Part shown: positions 1 to 8,602 of the stretch, piece by piece
Layout: each line of letters opens with the position of its first letter
Position numbering within the stretch: position 1 is the stretch's first letter
From: Bacteroidota bacterium
GTDB lineage: Bacteria; Bacteroidota; Bacteroidia; Bacteroidales; Dysgonomonadaceae
DNA length: 64,000 nt
NCBI GenBank assembly: GCA_023424395.1
Contig: JAFADY010000037.1
Span: forward strand, 1 to 64,000
Direction of reading: 5' to 3'
Notes under the pieces: model-generated
Told to the model about the DNA's origin: nothing
Databases searched by the model: none
Seen by the model: only the letters and a program-made list of their open reading frames with translations
Translations under genes and position numbers: made by a program

Positions 1-133
1 AAATATGCGTTCAGGATAGCAAAATAAGGCATAAAACCTTGCCTTTTTGTTATGTTTGACTAGTAACAAAAAAACTACTCAAAAACAAAAATCCAAAAGG
101 ATTTACTGAAAAAAGGTTTTTCACCGAGAACAT

Positions 134-180
134 AAAAAAAGAAGCTGCCTTTTTTAATTTTGAGACAGCTTCTTTTGTTT
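134..180 (-). terminator. Rho-independent terminator of the methionine gamma-lyase gene
   Basis: The arms GAAGCTG (141-147) and CAGCTTC (166-172) pair; an A run on one side and a T-rich run on the other make the hairpin terminator-like in both directions. It lies downstream of the minus-strand lyase gene. The rest of 1-226 shows no gene. Confidence 0.75.
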
Positions 181-226
181 AAGCGATTTGTGCGGGAACG
201 AGCAAACAAGTATGACTTCGTATATC

Positions 227-282
227 ATTCTAAATTCTAAATTCTAAATTCTAAATTCCCAATTCCCAAATCGTAAATCTCA
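227..282. repeat. Degenerate heptamer tandem array 1
   Basis: Consecutive 7-bp words AATTCTA (several), AATTCCC (two), AAATCGT and AAATCTC. The array runs into the stop codon of the minus-strand lyase gene. One of ten arrays of this kind in the window. Confidence 0.8.
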
Positions 283-1476
283 CAATCTATCCAATCCTTG
301 GCGTAGATCGGCAATAATATCCTGCACGTTTTCCAACCCTACCGATATGCGAATAAGTCCGTCGCTGATGTTTCCCATGGCGCGTTCTTCGGGCGAATAG
401 CTGGAGTGTGTCATACTGGTCGGATGCTGGATAAGCGTTTCGGTATCTCCCAAACTTACCGAAATGGATAAAAGCCGCAGGTTGTTCAGCAGTTTTTTGC
501 CTGCTTCCATTCCGCCTTTCACCTCGAAGGAGATGATGGCTCCCGGCAACGACATCTGTTTTTTGGCCAATTCGTATTGTGGAAACGACTTCAACCCGGG
601 AAACAGAACGGTTGCAACAGCCGGATGTCCCTCAAGAAACTCGGCAACTTTTTGTGCGTTCTCACAATGTTTTTCCATCCTTATTTCGAGGGTTTTGAGC
701 CCGCGCGAAATTAAAAACGCGTTGAAAGGGCTTAAAGAAGCGCCGGTCATATCTTTTATTCCGAATAACCGCACCCTGTCAATAAATTCTTTTTTCCCGA
801 TAACGAAACCCGCAATTACATCGCCGTGTCCGTTGAGGTATTTTGTCGCGGAATGAACCACAACATCGGCTCCCCACTCTATCGGGCGCGTAATGTATGG
901 CGTTGCAAAAGTATTATCGATCATAAAAATACAGTCCGATTTTTTGTGAACGATATCGGCTATCGCCTGTAAATCGGCTATGTAGAGGTTGGGATTAGCC
1001 GGAGTTTCCAAATAAACCAACTTGGTATTCGCACGCATGGCGTCTTCAATATTTTTCGGATCGCGGATGTCCACAAAAGTAACTTCAACTCCGTACCGCT
1101 TAATTCCATGGCTCAGAAAAGCGAAAGTGCACCCGTAAAGCGTTTTCCCGGCTACAATGTGGTCGCCTTGTCCCACACACGACCAAACGGCAGAGGTAAT
1201 AGCTCCCATACCTGATGCTGCTGAAACGCAGGCTTCTCCGCCTTCCAATAACCTGATTTTTTCTTCTGTCGTTGTACATGTCGGATTACCCAATCGGGTA
1301 TAAATATATCCGTCTTCTTCCAAAGAAAAACGTCTCCCACCTTGCTCGGCATCGTCGAAAACAAATGCCGAAGTTTGATAAATCGGTTCGCAAAGCGCGC
1401 CGAAACGATCTTGTTGGCGGCCTCCGTGAATGGCTTTTGTGGCAAAACCCTGCTGGTTAACTAAATCATCGTGCAT
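280..1476 (-). CDS. megL: Methionine gamma-lyase (PLP-dependent)
   Basis: Cytosolic enzyme of the Cys/Met-metabolism PLP family that splits L-methionine into methanethiol, ammonia and 2-oxobutyrate. The 398 residues match the family length. The PLP lysine lies in SATKYLNGHGD (K212), with the pyridine-binding Asp in DNTF (D187) and the phosphate-binding YxR near residue 59. The stretch LYGCTFAF places a cysteine at position 116, the residue that sets methionine gamma-lyases apart from cystathionine gamma-synthases and O-acetylhomoserine sulfhydrylases; this is why I prefer MGL. The ATG follows a TATATTTG box on the minus strand. The gene is monocistronic and ends in a terminator. Related sulfhydrylase activity cannot be excluded. 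Confidence 0.9.
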   Translation of the reverse strand: MHDDLVNQQGFATKAIHGGRQQDRFGALCEPIYQTSAFVFDDAEQGGRRFSLEEDGYIYTRLGNPTCTTTEEKIRLLEGGEACVSAASGMGAITSAVWSCVGQGDHIVAGKTLYGCTFAFLSHGIKRYGVEVTFVDIRDPKNIEDAMRANTKLVYLETPANPNLYIADLQAIADIVHKKSDCIFMIDNTFATPYITRPIEWGADVVVHSATKYLNGHGDVIAGFVIGKKEFIDRVRLFGIKDMTGASLSPFNAFLISRGLKTLEIRMEKHCENAQKVAEFLEGHPAVATVLFPGLKSFPQYELAKKQMSLPGAIISFEVKGGMEAGKKLLNNLRLLSISVSLGDTETLIQHPTSMTHSSYSPEERAMGNISDGLIRISVGLENVQDIIADLRQGLDRL

Positions 1477-1505
1477 AGCATATTCTTTTAGAAATCAAAT
1501 TTACA

Positions 1506-1513
1506 CAAATATA
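1506..1513 (-). promoter_or_regulatory. Promoter -7 box of the methionine gamma-lyase gene
   Basis: On the minus strand this reads TATATTTG, a match to the Bacteroidota TAnnTTTG box, about 30 bp before the ATG. No clear -33 TTG was seen. Confidence 0.5.
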
Positions 1514-1638
1514 TAACATATTGATTAATTACGGGTAAATATGACGCTGTTTTTCACGAGTTATCTTTCATCCTGTCTGAAAAAATTGAATTTTTACAAA
1601 ACTAATCGATTCTTATATTTGGCAATATTCTTAATTAA

Positions 1639-1670
1639 TTGATTTTTCTCGCATATTTTAATTAAATTTG
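1639..1670 (+). promoter_or_regulatory. glyA promoter
   Basis: TTG (1639-1641), a 21-bp spacer and TAAATTTG (1663-1670) match the Bacteroidota sigma-A pattern. The box overlaps an in-frame TTG at 1668, which argues against that upstream start and for the ATG at 1707. Confidence 0.7.
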
Positions 1671-1706
1671 CGCCACATTTTCTATAATCCCGTAATAAAT
1701 ACAAAA

Positions 1707-2987
1707 ATGAAAAGAGATTCCCAAATTTTCGACATTATCGAAAAAGAAAAACAACGACAACTCAAAGGTATCGAGCTTATTGCATCAGAAAATTTCGTGA
1801 GCGGACAAGTAATGGAAGCCATGGGCTCCGTGCTTACGAACAAATACGCCGAAGGATACCCGGGAAGGCGTTACTACGGCGGATGCGAAATGGTAGATCT
1901 TAGCGAGCAATTGGCCATAGACCGCTTGAAAAAATTGTTCGGCGCCGAATGGGCCAACGTTCAGCCCCACTCCGGCGCGCAAGCCAACGCGGCTGTTTTT
2001 CTTGCTTGTTTAAAAGCGGGGGATAAATTTCTGGGGTTGAATCTTTCGCACGGCGGACATTTATCGCACGGCTCACCGGTAAATTTTTCGGGTTTGATGT
2101 TCGAAGCCTTGGAATACAACGTTCGCGAGGACACCGAGCAAGTGGATTACGACCAATTAGAAGCGGTAGCCCGCGCAGAAAATCCGAAACTGATCATCGC
2201 CGGCGCTTCCGCTTATTCGCGTGAATGGGATTATGCCCGCATCCGAAAAGTAGCCGATGAGATCGGCGCCATTTTTATGGTGGATATGGCGCATCCGGCA
2301 GGGCTTATCGCCGTTGATTTGCTCGAAAACCCGCTTAAATACGCGCACATTGTTACCTCAACCACCCACAAAACGCTTCGTGGCCCTCGTGGCGGCGTAA
2401 TTCTTATAGGAAAAGATTTTGAAAATCCTTGGGGATTGAAAACTCCGAAAGGAGAAGTAAAAATGATGTCTGCCCTACTCGATTCGGCGGTTTTTCCCGG
2501 TATGCAAGGCGGCCCGCTGGAACACGTTATCGCGGCCAAAGCCGTTTCTTTTGGTGAAGCGCTTGAACCGGAATACAAAACCTATCAAACCCAGGTAAAG
2601 AAAAACGCATCCGTAATGGCACAAGCCTTTATGGATAAAGGATATAAAGTTATTTCGGGCGGTACGGACAACCACATTGTCTTGGTGGATTTGCGCACTA
2701 AATTCCCTAACCTGTCCGGCAAACTTGCCGAAAAAGTGTTGGTGGAAGCCGATATTACCACCAACAAAAACATGGTTCCTTTCGACAGCCGGAGCCCTTT
2801 CCATACTTCGGGATTGAGATTCGGAACTCCCGCTATCACCACGCGCGGAGCGAAAGAAGATTTTATGGGCGAAATTGTGGAAATGATCGATTCCGTTCTC
2901 TCGGATGTGGAAAACGAGAAAAATATCAGCACGGTAAAAGAAAAAGTAAACGCTACAATGAAAAACTATCCGTTGTTTGCTTGGTAA
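1707..2987 (+). CDS. glyA: Serine hydroxymethyltransferase
   Basis: Cytosolic PLP enzyme that interconverts serine and glycine while loading tetrahydrofolate with a one-carbon unit. The 426-residue product begins MKRDSQIF, as in Bacteroidales homologues, and shows ELIASENFVS near the start, YAEGYPGRRYYGG, the PLP-lysine motif VTSTTHKTLRGPRGG, and the C-terminal RxGTPAITTRG. An in-frame TTG 39 bp upstream falls inside the promoter box, so the ATG at 1707 is chosen. There is no Shine-Dalgarno sequence, only an A-rich leader. It is transcribed alone, with an inverted-repeat element directly behind it. Confidence 0.97.
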   Translation: MKRDSQIFDIIEKEKQRQLKGIELIASENFVSGQVMEAMGSVLTNKYAEGYPGRRYYGGCEMVDLSEQLAIDRLKKLFGAEWANVQPHSGAQANAAVFLACLKAGDKFLGLNLSHGGHLSHGSPVNFSGLMFEALEYNVREDTEQVDYDQLEAVARAENPKLIIAGASAYSREWDYARIRKVADEIGAIFMVDMAHPAGLIAVDLLENPLKYAHIVTSTTHKTLRGPRGGVILIGKDFENPWGLKTPKGEVKMMSALLDSAVFPGMQGGPLEHVIAAKAVSFGEALEPEYKTYQTQVKKNASVMAQAFMDKGYKVISGGTDNHIVLVDLRTKFPNLSGKLAEKVLVEADITTNKNMVPFDSRSPFHTSGLRFGTPAITTRGAKEDFMGEIVEMIDSVLSDVENEKNISTVKEKVNATMKNYPLFAW

Positions 2988-3005
2988 TAATATTTCAGAA
3001 TAAAC

Positions 3006-3156
3006 GAGGGTGTATCAAAAGTATCACACCTGTTGCATTTTGTCATTCTGAACGAAGTGAAGAATCTGTTTGCTAAAAGTTTTAGATACTTCATTCCGCT
3101 AAAGCTCCATTCAGTATGACAATTTGATTATAAATTTTCACTTATGATACAGGCTC
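3006..3156. mobile_element. 151-bp inverted-repeat (MITE-like) element
   Basis: The ends are inverted repeats: GAGGGTGTATCAAAAGT on the left, and the right end read in reverse complement gives GAGCCTGTATCATAAGT. Inside is a second inverted pair, TTGTCATTCTGAA (about 3040) and ATTCAGTATGACAA (about 3109-3122). The core GTCATTCTGAACGAAGTGAA is a word I recognise from dispersed repeats in many bacterial genomes. It carries no ORF and ends 2 bp before the stop codon of the next gene. No clear target duplication was seen. Confidence 0.7.
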
Positions 3157-3158
3157 AT

Positions 3159-4055
3159 TTATTTCTTTCTCAAAATATACAAAAGCGAACTGCTTTTCTC
3201 TTTGTTCTGCCATGAAGCAAAAAGCGTTTTCATTCCCGACAAAAATCCTTTGAAGAACGGGAGCGAAGTGCCTTTGTATTTTTCGCTCATCAGCGAAATA
3301 TAAAACCCGTCGAAATGGAAAGGTTTGGTTTCAAACACTTCAAAACCGTGTTTGTGTGCCAATAACTTTAAGTGTTCAGGTGCGAAGTGCCACAAGTGGC
3401 GAGGGACATCGTAGGCCGCCCAAAACTGCCGGTATTTGTCCGCATCGGAAGAATTACGGTTGGGAACGGCAACAAAAAGTGAGCCGTCATGGGCCAATAA
3501 TTCGTGAAATTTCTGCATCGATCCGTTCAGGTCTTCCAAATGCTCCAAAACATGCCATAGGGTTATAGCATCAAATTTATCATTTTCGGTATAAGATTCC
3601 AATGACGGAAAAACATTCACCTCAAATTGATCTTTTGCAAAATCGCGGGCGGAATCGTTCTTCTCTATCCCCACTACATTCCATCCTCTTTTTTGCATCA
3701 GCGCCGCGAAATATCCTGTGCCACAGCCCACATCCATCAATTCGGTGCCGGAGGCTTTCGTGTTTTTCTCCACCCACAAGGCTTTTTCTTTCAGCATAAA
3801 CTCTCTCACAAAGTGATAAAGTTTGTTCACGAATCCTTCGTTTGTATCGCTGTGCGAAATATAATCGTCGGCTTCGTAATAAGCATCGATATTTTTCCCT
3901 ATCGGAAAATCTTTCGTTAGCCTAAAACCACAATTGGTGCATTGTATAATGTTGAATTTTTCCTTGCTAACAAAGTGATCCGTGCAAGAAAAAACATGTT
4001 CGAATTCGCTGTTCGAACAAATGAGGCACTGAAAACCGATTCCTTCCGCCATCAT
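3159..4055 (-). CDS. Class I SAM-dependent methyltransferase with N-terminal zinc-ribbon
   Basis: A 298-residue protein. Residues 9-45 hold two CxxC pairs (CLIC and CTNC), a zinc-ribbon seen in sugar and small-molecule methyltransferases. The SAM domain follows, with motif I (DVGCGTGYFAALM) and the later strand LWHVLEHLED. The substrate cannot be read from sequence. The start is the ATG at 4055, which shares one base with the stop of the gene upstream (TGATG), so the two are translationally coupled. It is the last gene of a minus-strand unit behind the YfhO and beta-barrel genes, suggesting a role in envelope or glycan modification, which is inference. Confidence 0.85.
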   Translation of the reverse strand: MMAEGIGFQCLICSNSEFEHVFSCTDHFVSKEKFNIIQCTNCGFRLTKDFPIGKNIDAYYEADDYISHSDTNEGFVNKLYHFVREFMLKEKALWVEKNTKASGTELMDVGCGTGYFAALMQKRGWNVVGIEKNDSARDFAKDQFEVNVFPSLESYTENDKFDAITLWHVLEHLEDLNGSMQKFHELLAHDGSLFVAVPNRNSSDADKYRQFWAAYDVPRHLWHFAPEHLKLLAHKHGFEVFETKPFHFDGFYISLMSEKYKGTSLPFFKGFLSGMKTLFASWQNKEKSSSLLYILRKK

Positions 4056-5263
4056 CAAAAATCACGAACTTTTTTGCGTCCGCCCATTCCCCACGAAAGG
4101 GTAATACAATGCTGAAACCCATCCATATGCGTTATTTTCTGCTCGTATTTGGGCATCCTGTATGAATAACGAAGGCTTAATCTTCCCGGAATATCCGTAG
4201 AAAAATTGTTTCCGGAAGTTCTATATTTGAAATCAATACCGATACCGGCTTGCGTAAATACGGAATTTAATTTCATATTCTTTAGCTGCGGATTTTCTTC
4301 GCTGTCATTTTCTGCAGCGCTAAATTCTTGATAGCCTATACCGAAAAATGGATAAACACTCCATTTGGGGGTGCTCAAAACTTCGTAGCCTCCATTCAAA
4401 AAAATGTTGCCGATGGTTGCGTGCTTACCGTTTTCCCAAACGGTATTATTTATTTCGATATCTTTGGTGAGTGATTGCGCCGAAAAACCTGCTCCCAAAG
4501 CTCCGATAAACCGATTGTATCTTGCCTCGTACGAAATTTCCAGATAAAAACCATCGTTCAGATAATCGTTCAATTCGCCCCTGTGAAGAATGGCTCCGAT
4601 ACCTACATCAAAATATTGCGCCCATTTAGACTCTCTGAACTCAAAGCGGATGGTTTCGCGAACCAATTTAACGTAATCGCTATCGGGGTGTTTTGTCAGA
4701 AAATCGTTCGCCATTTGGTTTATTCGCTGCGTTTCCTCCGATTCTACGTCAATTGTGCCTTGCTCTGTGTATGTTCTGAGTATATCGTTGAGTTGAAGTA
4801 TCAAAAAATCTTTATCTACTTCGTTTAAGGAACTGTTTCTTATGGAGATTTCGGTTACATCTTTATTCATTGCATTCTTCTCCCGAAGGGTTTTAAAAAG
4901 ATTATCCAACGGGGCCAGCACCCTGACTGAATAAGAAACCGGCGTTTCAAAATCAACTTGTTTCATAAAATCGGTTAACTCATTAAATTCTTCGGTGAGA
5001 TAAAGCAAATGGATGTATTCAATGGGATAAAAAATTTCAAAAATATTTTGTGCATTATCTTCCAACAGAAAATTCTTGACTTCTTTTGCTTTTATAAAGT
5101 CTCCTTCTTGAAGGGTTTCCGTCAATAATCGACGTCCTTTATCCAAAACATAATGCTTGGAATCTTCATAATTTAAAATTTCCCTTCTGATATCTTCCTG
5201 ACCGAAACTAACCAGAGGAATGACAAAAAGCGAAATTAAACCGATAATAAATTTCGTTTTCAT
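4055..5263 (-). CDS. Secreted protein with predicted C-terminal outer-membrane beta-barrel
   Basis: 402 residues with a clear signal peptide (cleavage probably after VSFG, residue 21). The N-terminal half (about 25-210) looks helical and hydrophilic. The C-terminal half has alternating polar/aromatic strands (YFDVGIGAIL, FYLEISYEARY, ALGAGFSAQS) and ends near an aromatic-rich strand, as outer-membrane barrels do. I do not recognise the family. It lies 9 bp behind the YfhO gene and overlaps the methyltransferase gene by one base, so the three probably form one operon. A helical periplasmic domain joined to a barrel is the most I can support. Confidence 0.75.
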   Translation of the reverse strand: MKTKFIIGLISLFVIPLVSFGQEDIRREILNYEDSKHYVLDKGRRLLTETLQEGDFIKAKEVKNFLLEDNAQNIFEIFYPIEYIHLLYLTEEFNELTDFMKQVDFETPVSYSVRVLAPLDNLFKTLREKNAMNKDVTEISIRNSSLNEVDKDFLILQLNDILRTYTEQGTIDVESEETQRINQMANDFLTKHPDSDYVKLVRETIRFEFRESKWAQYFDVGIGAILHRGELNDYLNDGFYLEISYEARYNRFIGALGAGFSAQSLTKDIEINNTVWENGKHATIGNIFLNGGYEVLSTPKWSVYPFFGIGYQEFSAAENDSEENPQLKNMKLNSVFTQAGIGIDFKYRTSGNNFSTDIPGRLSLRYSYRMPKYEQKITHMDGFQHCITLSWGMGGRKKVRDF

Positions 5264-5272
5264 AATAGTATT

Positions 5273-7792
5273 CTATGAATTGTGTTCAGTAACTGTTCGT
5301 TTGTTTTTGATTTTTTTATAGACAAGCCATCCTGCGGTGAGAAGCATAATTAATAAGGAAATATAAGCAACGGTATCTGTTACTTTTATGCTTGTTGGCT
5401 CGAAACGGAACTCAACGGTGTGTTTTCCTGCCGGAATCGCCAACGCGCGAAGCGTGTAATTCGCCCGCAACATTTCCGCCGGTTGCCCGTCTATGGTAAT
5501 TTGCCAGCCTTTTGGGTAATAGATTTCGGAAAAAACAGCGAGTTCATCTTTTTTGGCATCTACAGCGTACTTCACGAAATCAGAGTCGTAATCCGAAAGA
5601 TAAATGGTGGAAGCGGAATCTATGGGAGAAACCTTAAATCCGAATAAAACAGGTTCAAATTTCCTGTCGGCAACCGCTTGGGTGTGCAAATTGAGCGAGG
5701 CAAGCGCATCGATTTCCTCATCTGCATTATCCACAAAACGAATATCATCTACAAACCAAGCATTTCCCATCGCGTGCGGATTTTCGATAGGAACAGCTCC
5801 ATTTTGCGTGGGCATAATTAACCACTTGGTATTTAACAAATTCAGCACTTTAAATCCATCAGCGCTCACAGAATCCATCACGCCTTGCGACTGAACGATA
5901 TTTTCTTGCAAATTGACCATTTCTTTAGTCAAGTGTACATCGATAAGGTCTTGATAACGGCGCAACTTAGCCGCATGATATCCACCAATAACTTTGTGAT
6001 AATATGGCGTGACGCCGTCGTTGAATGTGCTTGCAGCCATATTCAGAACGCGGTAATATTGGGTGGTATCTTGCAATATATACTCATCGGCGGGAGATTT
6101 TGCAAACATCTGCTGTTGACTGTATTTCGATACAAAATCGTCATCGTTCAGGTAACGTTTGTTCACGCTCCACATATCGGCCAGGCAAAGAAGCGCAATT
6201 CCGGCTACCATCCACATAGCTTTTATTTTTCCGTACATAAATGCCAACAACAACAAAACGCCTCCCAAAATTATATAAAAACTTCTCCACGCATCAGCAG
6301 TAAAAATGGCAACGCGCATATCGCTCAAATTATCCATGACCGCCCTCACATGTTCTGCGGGAAGCGATTGCAAAGCTTGCATTTCGGAAGAAGAAATAAA
6401 GGAAGAGAAGAATAATTTGGGCATCAGCCAAAAAAGCAGCGCAATGCCGCCGGTCAAACCCCAACTGATAGCCAAATATTTTACATTATTTTTCAGCAAA
6501 CCCGGCTTTTGAACTATTTCCTTAACCGTGAGCGCTGCCAATAAAGGAATACAAAATTCAGCAACCACTAAAATGGAAGAAACTGCGCGAAACTTGTTAT
6601 ACATGGGTACATGATCGATAAAAAAATCCGTGAGCGGCATAAAATTTTTGCCCCATGACAATAAAACCGAGAAAACAGCTCCTGCCAGAAGCGCCCATTT
6701 TACAGGTCCTTTCACAATAAAAAGGCCCAAAATAAAAAGCGTTAAAACAAATGCGCCCACATACACCGGACCCGATGTTCCGGGCTGTTCACCCCAATAT
6801 TGCCCTATTTGGGTATATAATTCACGATATTCGGGACGGGCTTTCCCCATGGCTTTCTTGTTCTCGGCAATAGGCGCGGAAGCGCCGCCTTTGGCGTTGG
6901 GAATAAGTAACGACCATGTTTCTCCTTTGCCGTAGCTCCAAGCGGTGATGTAATCGCGCTCCAATCCGTTGTCGCTTTTATTGGCATCGCCATGATGCGA
7001 TAATTCCGATTTTCCGCGCATCGTTTCCTTCGAGTATTCCCAAGTATGATAAAGATTGCTTGCGTTTGCCAAAACACCGATCAATCCGGCCACCAAGATC
7101 ACAGCCGTTGACTTAAAAAAATCGGGAAGTTCTTTTTTCTTCAGCGCATCCACAAAAAAAGCGACAACCAAAAAGAACATCACAAACAAAAAGTAATAGC
7201 TCATTTGTATATGATTGGACGAAATTTGAAACGCTACGAAAATCATGATCAGCAACCCACCCAACAAATACCTTTTCCTGTAAACGTAAACCAACCCGGC
7301 AATTGTGGGCGGAATATAAGCCAAAGTAACAAATTTCCAGATGTGCCCGGCGGCAATTATGATAAAGAAATAGGAAGAAAATGCCCACACAATTGCCCCA
7401 AAAGCGCTAACCAACGGCGATGCGTTAAAAGAACGCATCAGGATATAAAAGCCCAGTAGCATAATGAAAACCAAAAACACATAATTCGGCAAAAAGAGCG
7501 AGTACGCTTTTTGCACGAAGGTCAGCGGTTTTGAGGAATCGTATGTAGGGCTCATCTGATACGATGGCATTCCGCTAAACATCGATAAATTCCATCGGGT
7601 GCGTTCACCATCGTGACGAGACATATAATCACGCTGTTCCTGTCCTTGGCCGATGGCGGCCAGCGAATCGTGCTGAGAAATAACGCGCCCATCGAGAACC
7701 GCAGGTACAAAATAGATAAACGAAATAAGAATAAACGCCGCTATGACGAAAATATCGGGAAGAAATTTCTTGAAGTTTTCGGATTTTTGCAT
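5273..7792 (-). CDS. YfhO family polytopic membrane protein
   Basis: About 839 residues. The N-terminal two thirds contain a first membrane helix (VIAAFILISFIYFVPAVL), a long extracytoplasmic loop with the YfhO-type stretch HDGERTRWNLSMFSGMPSYQ, and then about ten more helices. A non-membrane domain of roughly 250 residues follows, and one last helix sits near the C terminus before a basic tail. YfhO proteins resemble glycosyltransferases of the GT-C fold and in Gram-positives are tied to glycosylation of envelope polymers; the function here is unknown. The start at 7792 is preferred over longer in-frame forms because a TAAATTTG promoter box lies at 7825-7832, inside the longer reading frame. 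First gene of a three-gene unit. Confidence 0.88.
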   Translation of the reverse strand: MQKSENFKKFLPDIFVIAAFILISFIYFVPAVLDGRVISQHDSLAAIGQGQEQRDYMSRHDGERTRWNLSMFSGMPSYQMSPTYDSSKPLTFVQKAYSLFLPNYVFLVFIMLLGFYILMRSFNASPLVSAFGAIVWAFSSYFFIIIAAGHIWKFVTLAYIPPTIAGLVYVYRKRYLLGGLLIMIFVAFQISSNHIQMSYYFLFVMFFLVVAFFVDALKKKELPDFFKSTAVILVAGLIGVLANASNLYHTWEYSKETMRGKSELSHHGDANKSDNGLERDYITAWSYGKGETWSLLIPNAKGGASAPIAENKKAMGKARPEYRELYTQIGQYWGEQPGTSGPVYVGAFVLTLFILGLFIVKGPVKWALLAGAVFSVLLSWGKNFMPLTDFFIDHVPMYNKFRAVSSILVVAEFCIPLLAALTVKEIVQKPGLLKNNVKYLAISWGLTGGIALLFWLMPKLFFSSFISSSEMQALQSLPAEHVRAVMDNLSDMRVAIFTADAWRSFYIILGGVLLLLAFMYGKIKAMWMVAGIALLCLADMWSVNKRYLNDDDFVSKYSQQQMFAKSPADEYILQDTTQYYRVLNMAASTFNDGVTPYYHKVIGGYHAAKLRRYQDLIDVHLTKEMVNLQENIVQSQGVMDSVSADGFKVLNLLNTKWLIMPTQNGAVPIENPHAMGNAWFVDDIRFVDNADEEIDALASLNLHTQAVADRKFEPVLFGFKVSPIDSASTIYLSDYDSDFVKYAVDAKKDELAVFSEIYYPKGWQITIDGQPAEMLRANYTLRALAIPAGKHTVEFRFEPTSIKVTDTVAYISLLIMLLTAGWLVYKKIKNKRTVTEHNS

Positions 7793-7824
7793 CGTGAAAT
7801 TTGATTTTCGGATTTTATAAACCG

Positions 7825-7832
7825 CAAATTTA
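7825..7832 (-). promoter_or_regulatory. Promoter -7 box of the YfhO operon
   Basis: Reads TAAATTTG on the minus strand, about 32 bp before the chosen ATG at 7792. Confidence 0.55.
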
Positions 7833-7872
7833 CAGAATAAAGTCGAAAAGACTTTCAATTCACCGCAAATAA

Positions 7873-7901
7873 AACAGCGAAGCAATTTCGGCTTCGCTGT
7901 T
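7873..7901 (-). terminator. Rho-independent terminator behind the small beta-barrel gene
   Basis: Perfect 11-bp stem AACAGCGAAGC / GCTTCGCTGTT with a 7-base loop, followed on the minus strand by TTTTATTTG. Confidence 0.85.
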
Positions 7902-7926
7902 CTTAACGTTTATTTATTATGAATTA

Positions 7927-8502
7927 TCAGAATCTTTTACCTATAGTTATTCCCATCCGCGGATAGGCGCCATCGTTCACAAAATCGCGTCCGCCACCAA
8001 TTAAAAATTCGCCAACCCAATTATTTGCGCTTACATATTTCCAACCCACACCAAGTCCTAATCCCGCGCCGAACTCGCCATCGGAGCTCGATGTTACCTG
8101 CGTATAATCGTCGTAATAAACAATTTCCTTCTCATATCTGGTATTAAAAACTCCGCCATTTGCCTCAATAAAAAATCCGGCGCCGTATTTTTGAAGCGAA
8201 TTTGAATTTCCTCCAAAAAACCAGCGAAAATACGGTATGATCCCGAAATTTAAAGGATATTCATCAGAAGTAAGGTTTATTCCCGCTGAAACTCCCACGC
8301 TAATATCTTCTTTCAAGATTCGTTCGTAAGAAACTTCAGGGTATGCCGTAAAAATAGCGGTTCCTAAATTCAGTTTCACCTCATTTAATTTAGAAGGCGC
8401 GTCTTTTGCGAGATGCCAACCCATAAAGCTTCGCGTACGTTGTTGAGAAAAAGCTGAAAAGCTGATGATTAGCGCCGCTAAAAGAATAATGGATTTTTTC
8501 AT
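7927..8502 (-). CDS. Small outer-membrane beta-barrel-like protein
   Basis: 191 residues with a signal peptide (cleavage probably after AFS, residue 19). Alternating strands such as VKLNLGTAIFTAYPEVSYERIL, VSVGVSAGINL and GAGLGLGVGWKYV, and a terminal Phe, fit a small outer-membrane barrel. I do not recognise a named family; it resembles the DUF3575-type proteins common in Bacteroidales only in general form. It has its own terminator downstream and is separated by 100 bp from metG upstream, so it is probably transcribed alone. Function unknown. Confidence 0.75.
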   Translation of the reverse strand: MKKSIILLAALIISFSAFSQQRTRSFMGWHLAKDAPSKLNEVKLNLGTAIFTAYPEVSYERILKEDISVGVSAGINLTSDEYPLNFGIIPYFRWFFGGNSNSLQKYGAGFFIEANGGVFNTRYEKEIVYYDDYTQVTSSSDGEFGAGLGLGVGWKYVSANNWVGEFLIGGGRDFVNDGAYPRMGITIGKRF

Positions 8503-8602
8503 AAAATTGCGTTTTTTGTTCGTAATTGATGTTTATATTGTATAGATGCAGAAATGGAAAAAACGCTGCACGTAGTTATGTTAAAAAAATGAAAACTTCT
8601 AT

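Noticed and set aside
280..1706. SAM or other riboswitch ahead of the methionine gamma-lyase, glyA, metG and dapB genes
   Set aside because: The leaders are short (about 20-60 bases) and AT-rich, with no conserved riboswitch core visible.
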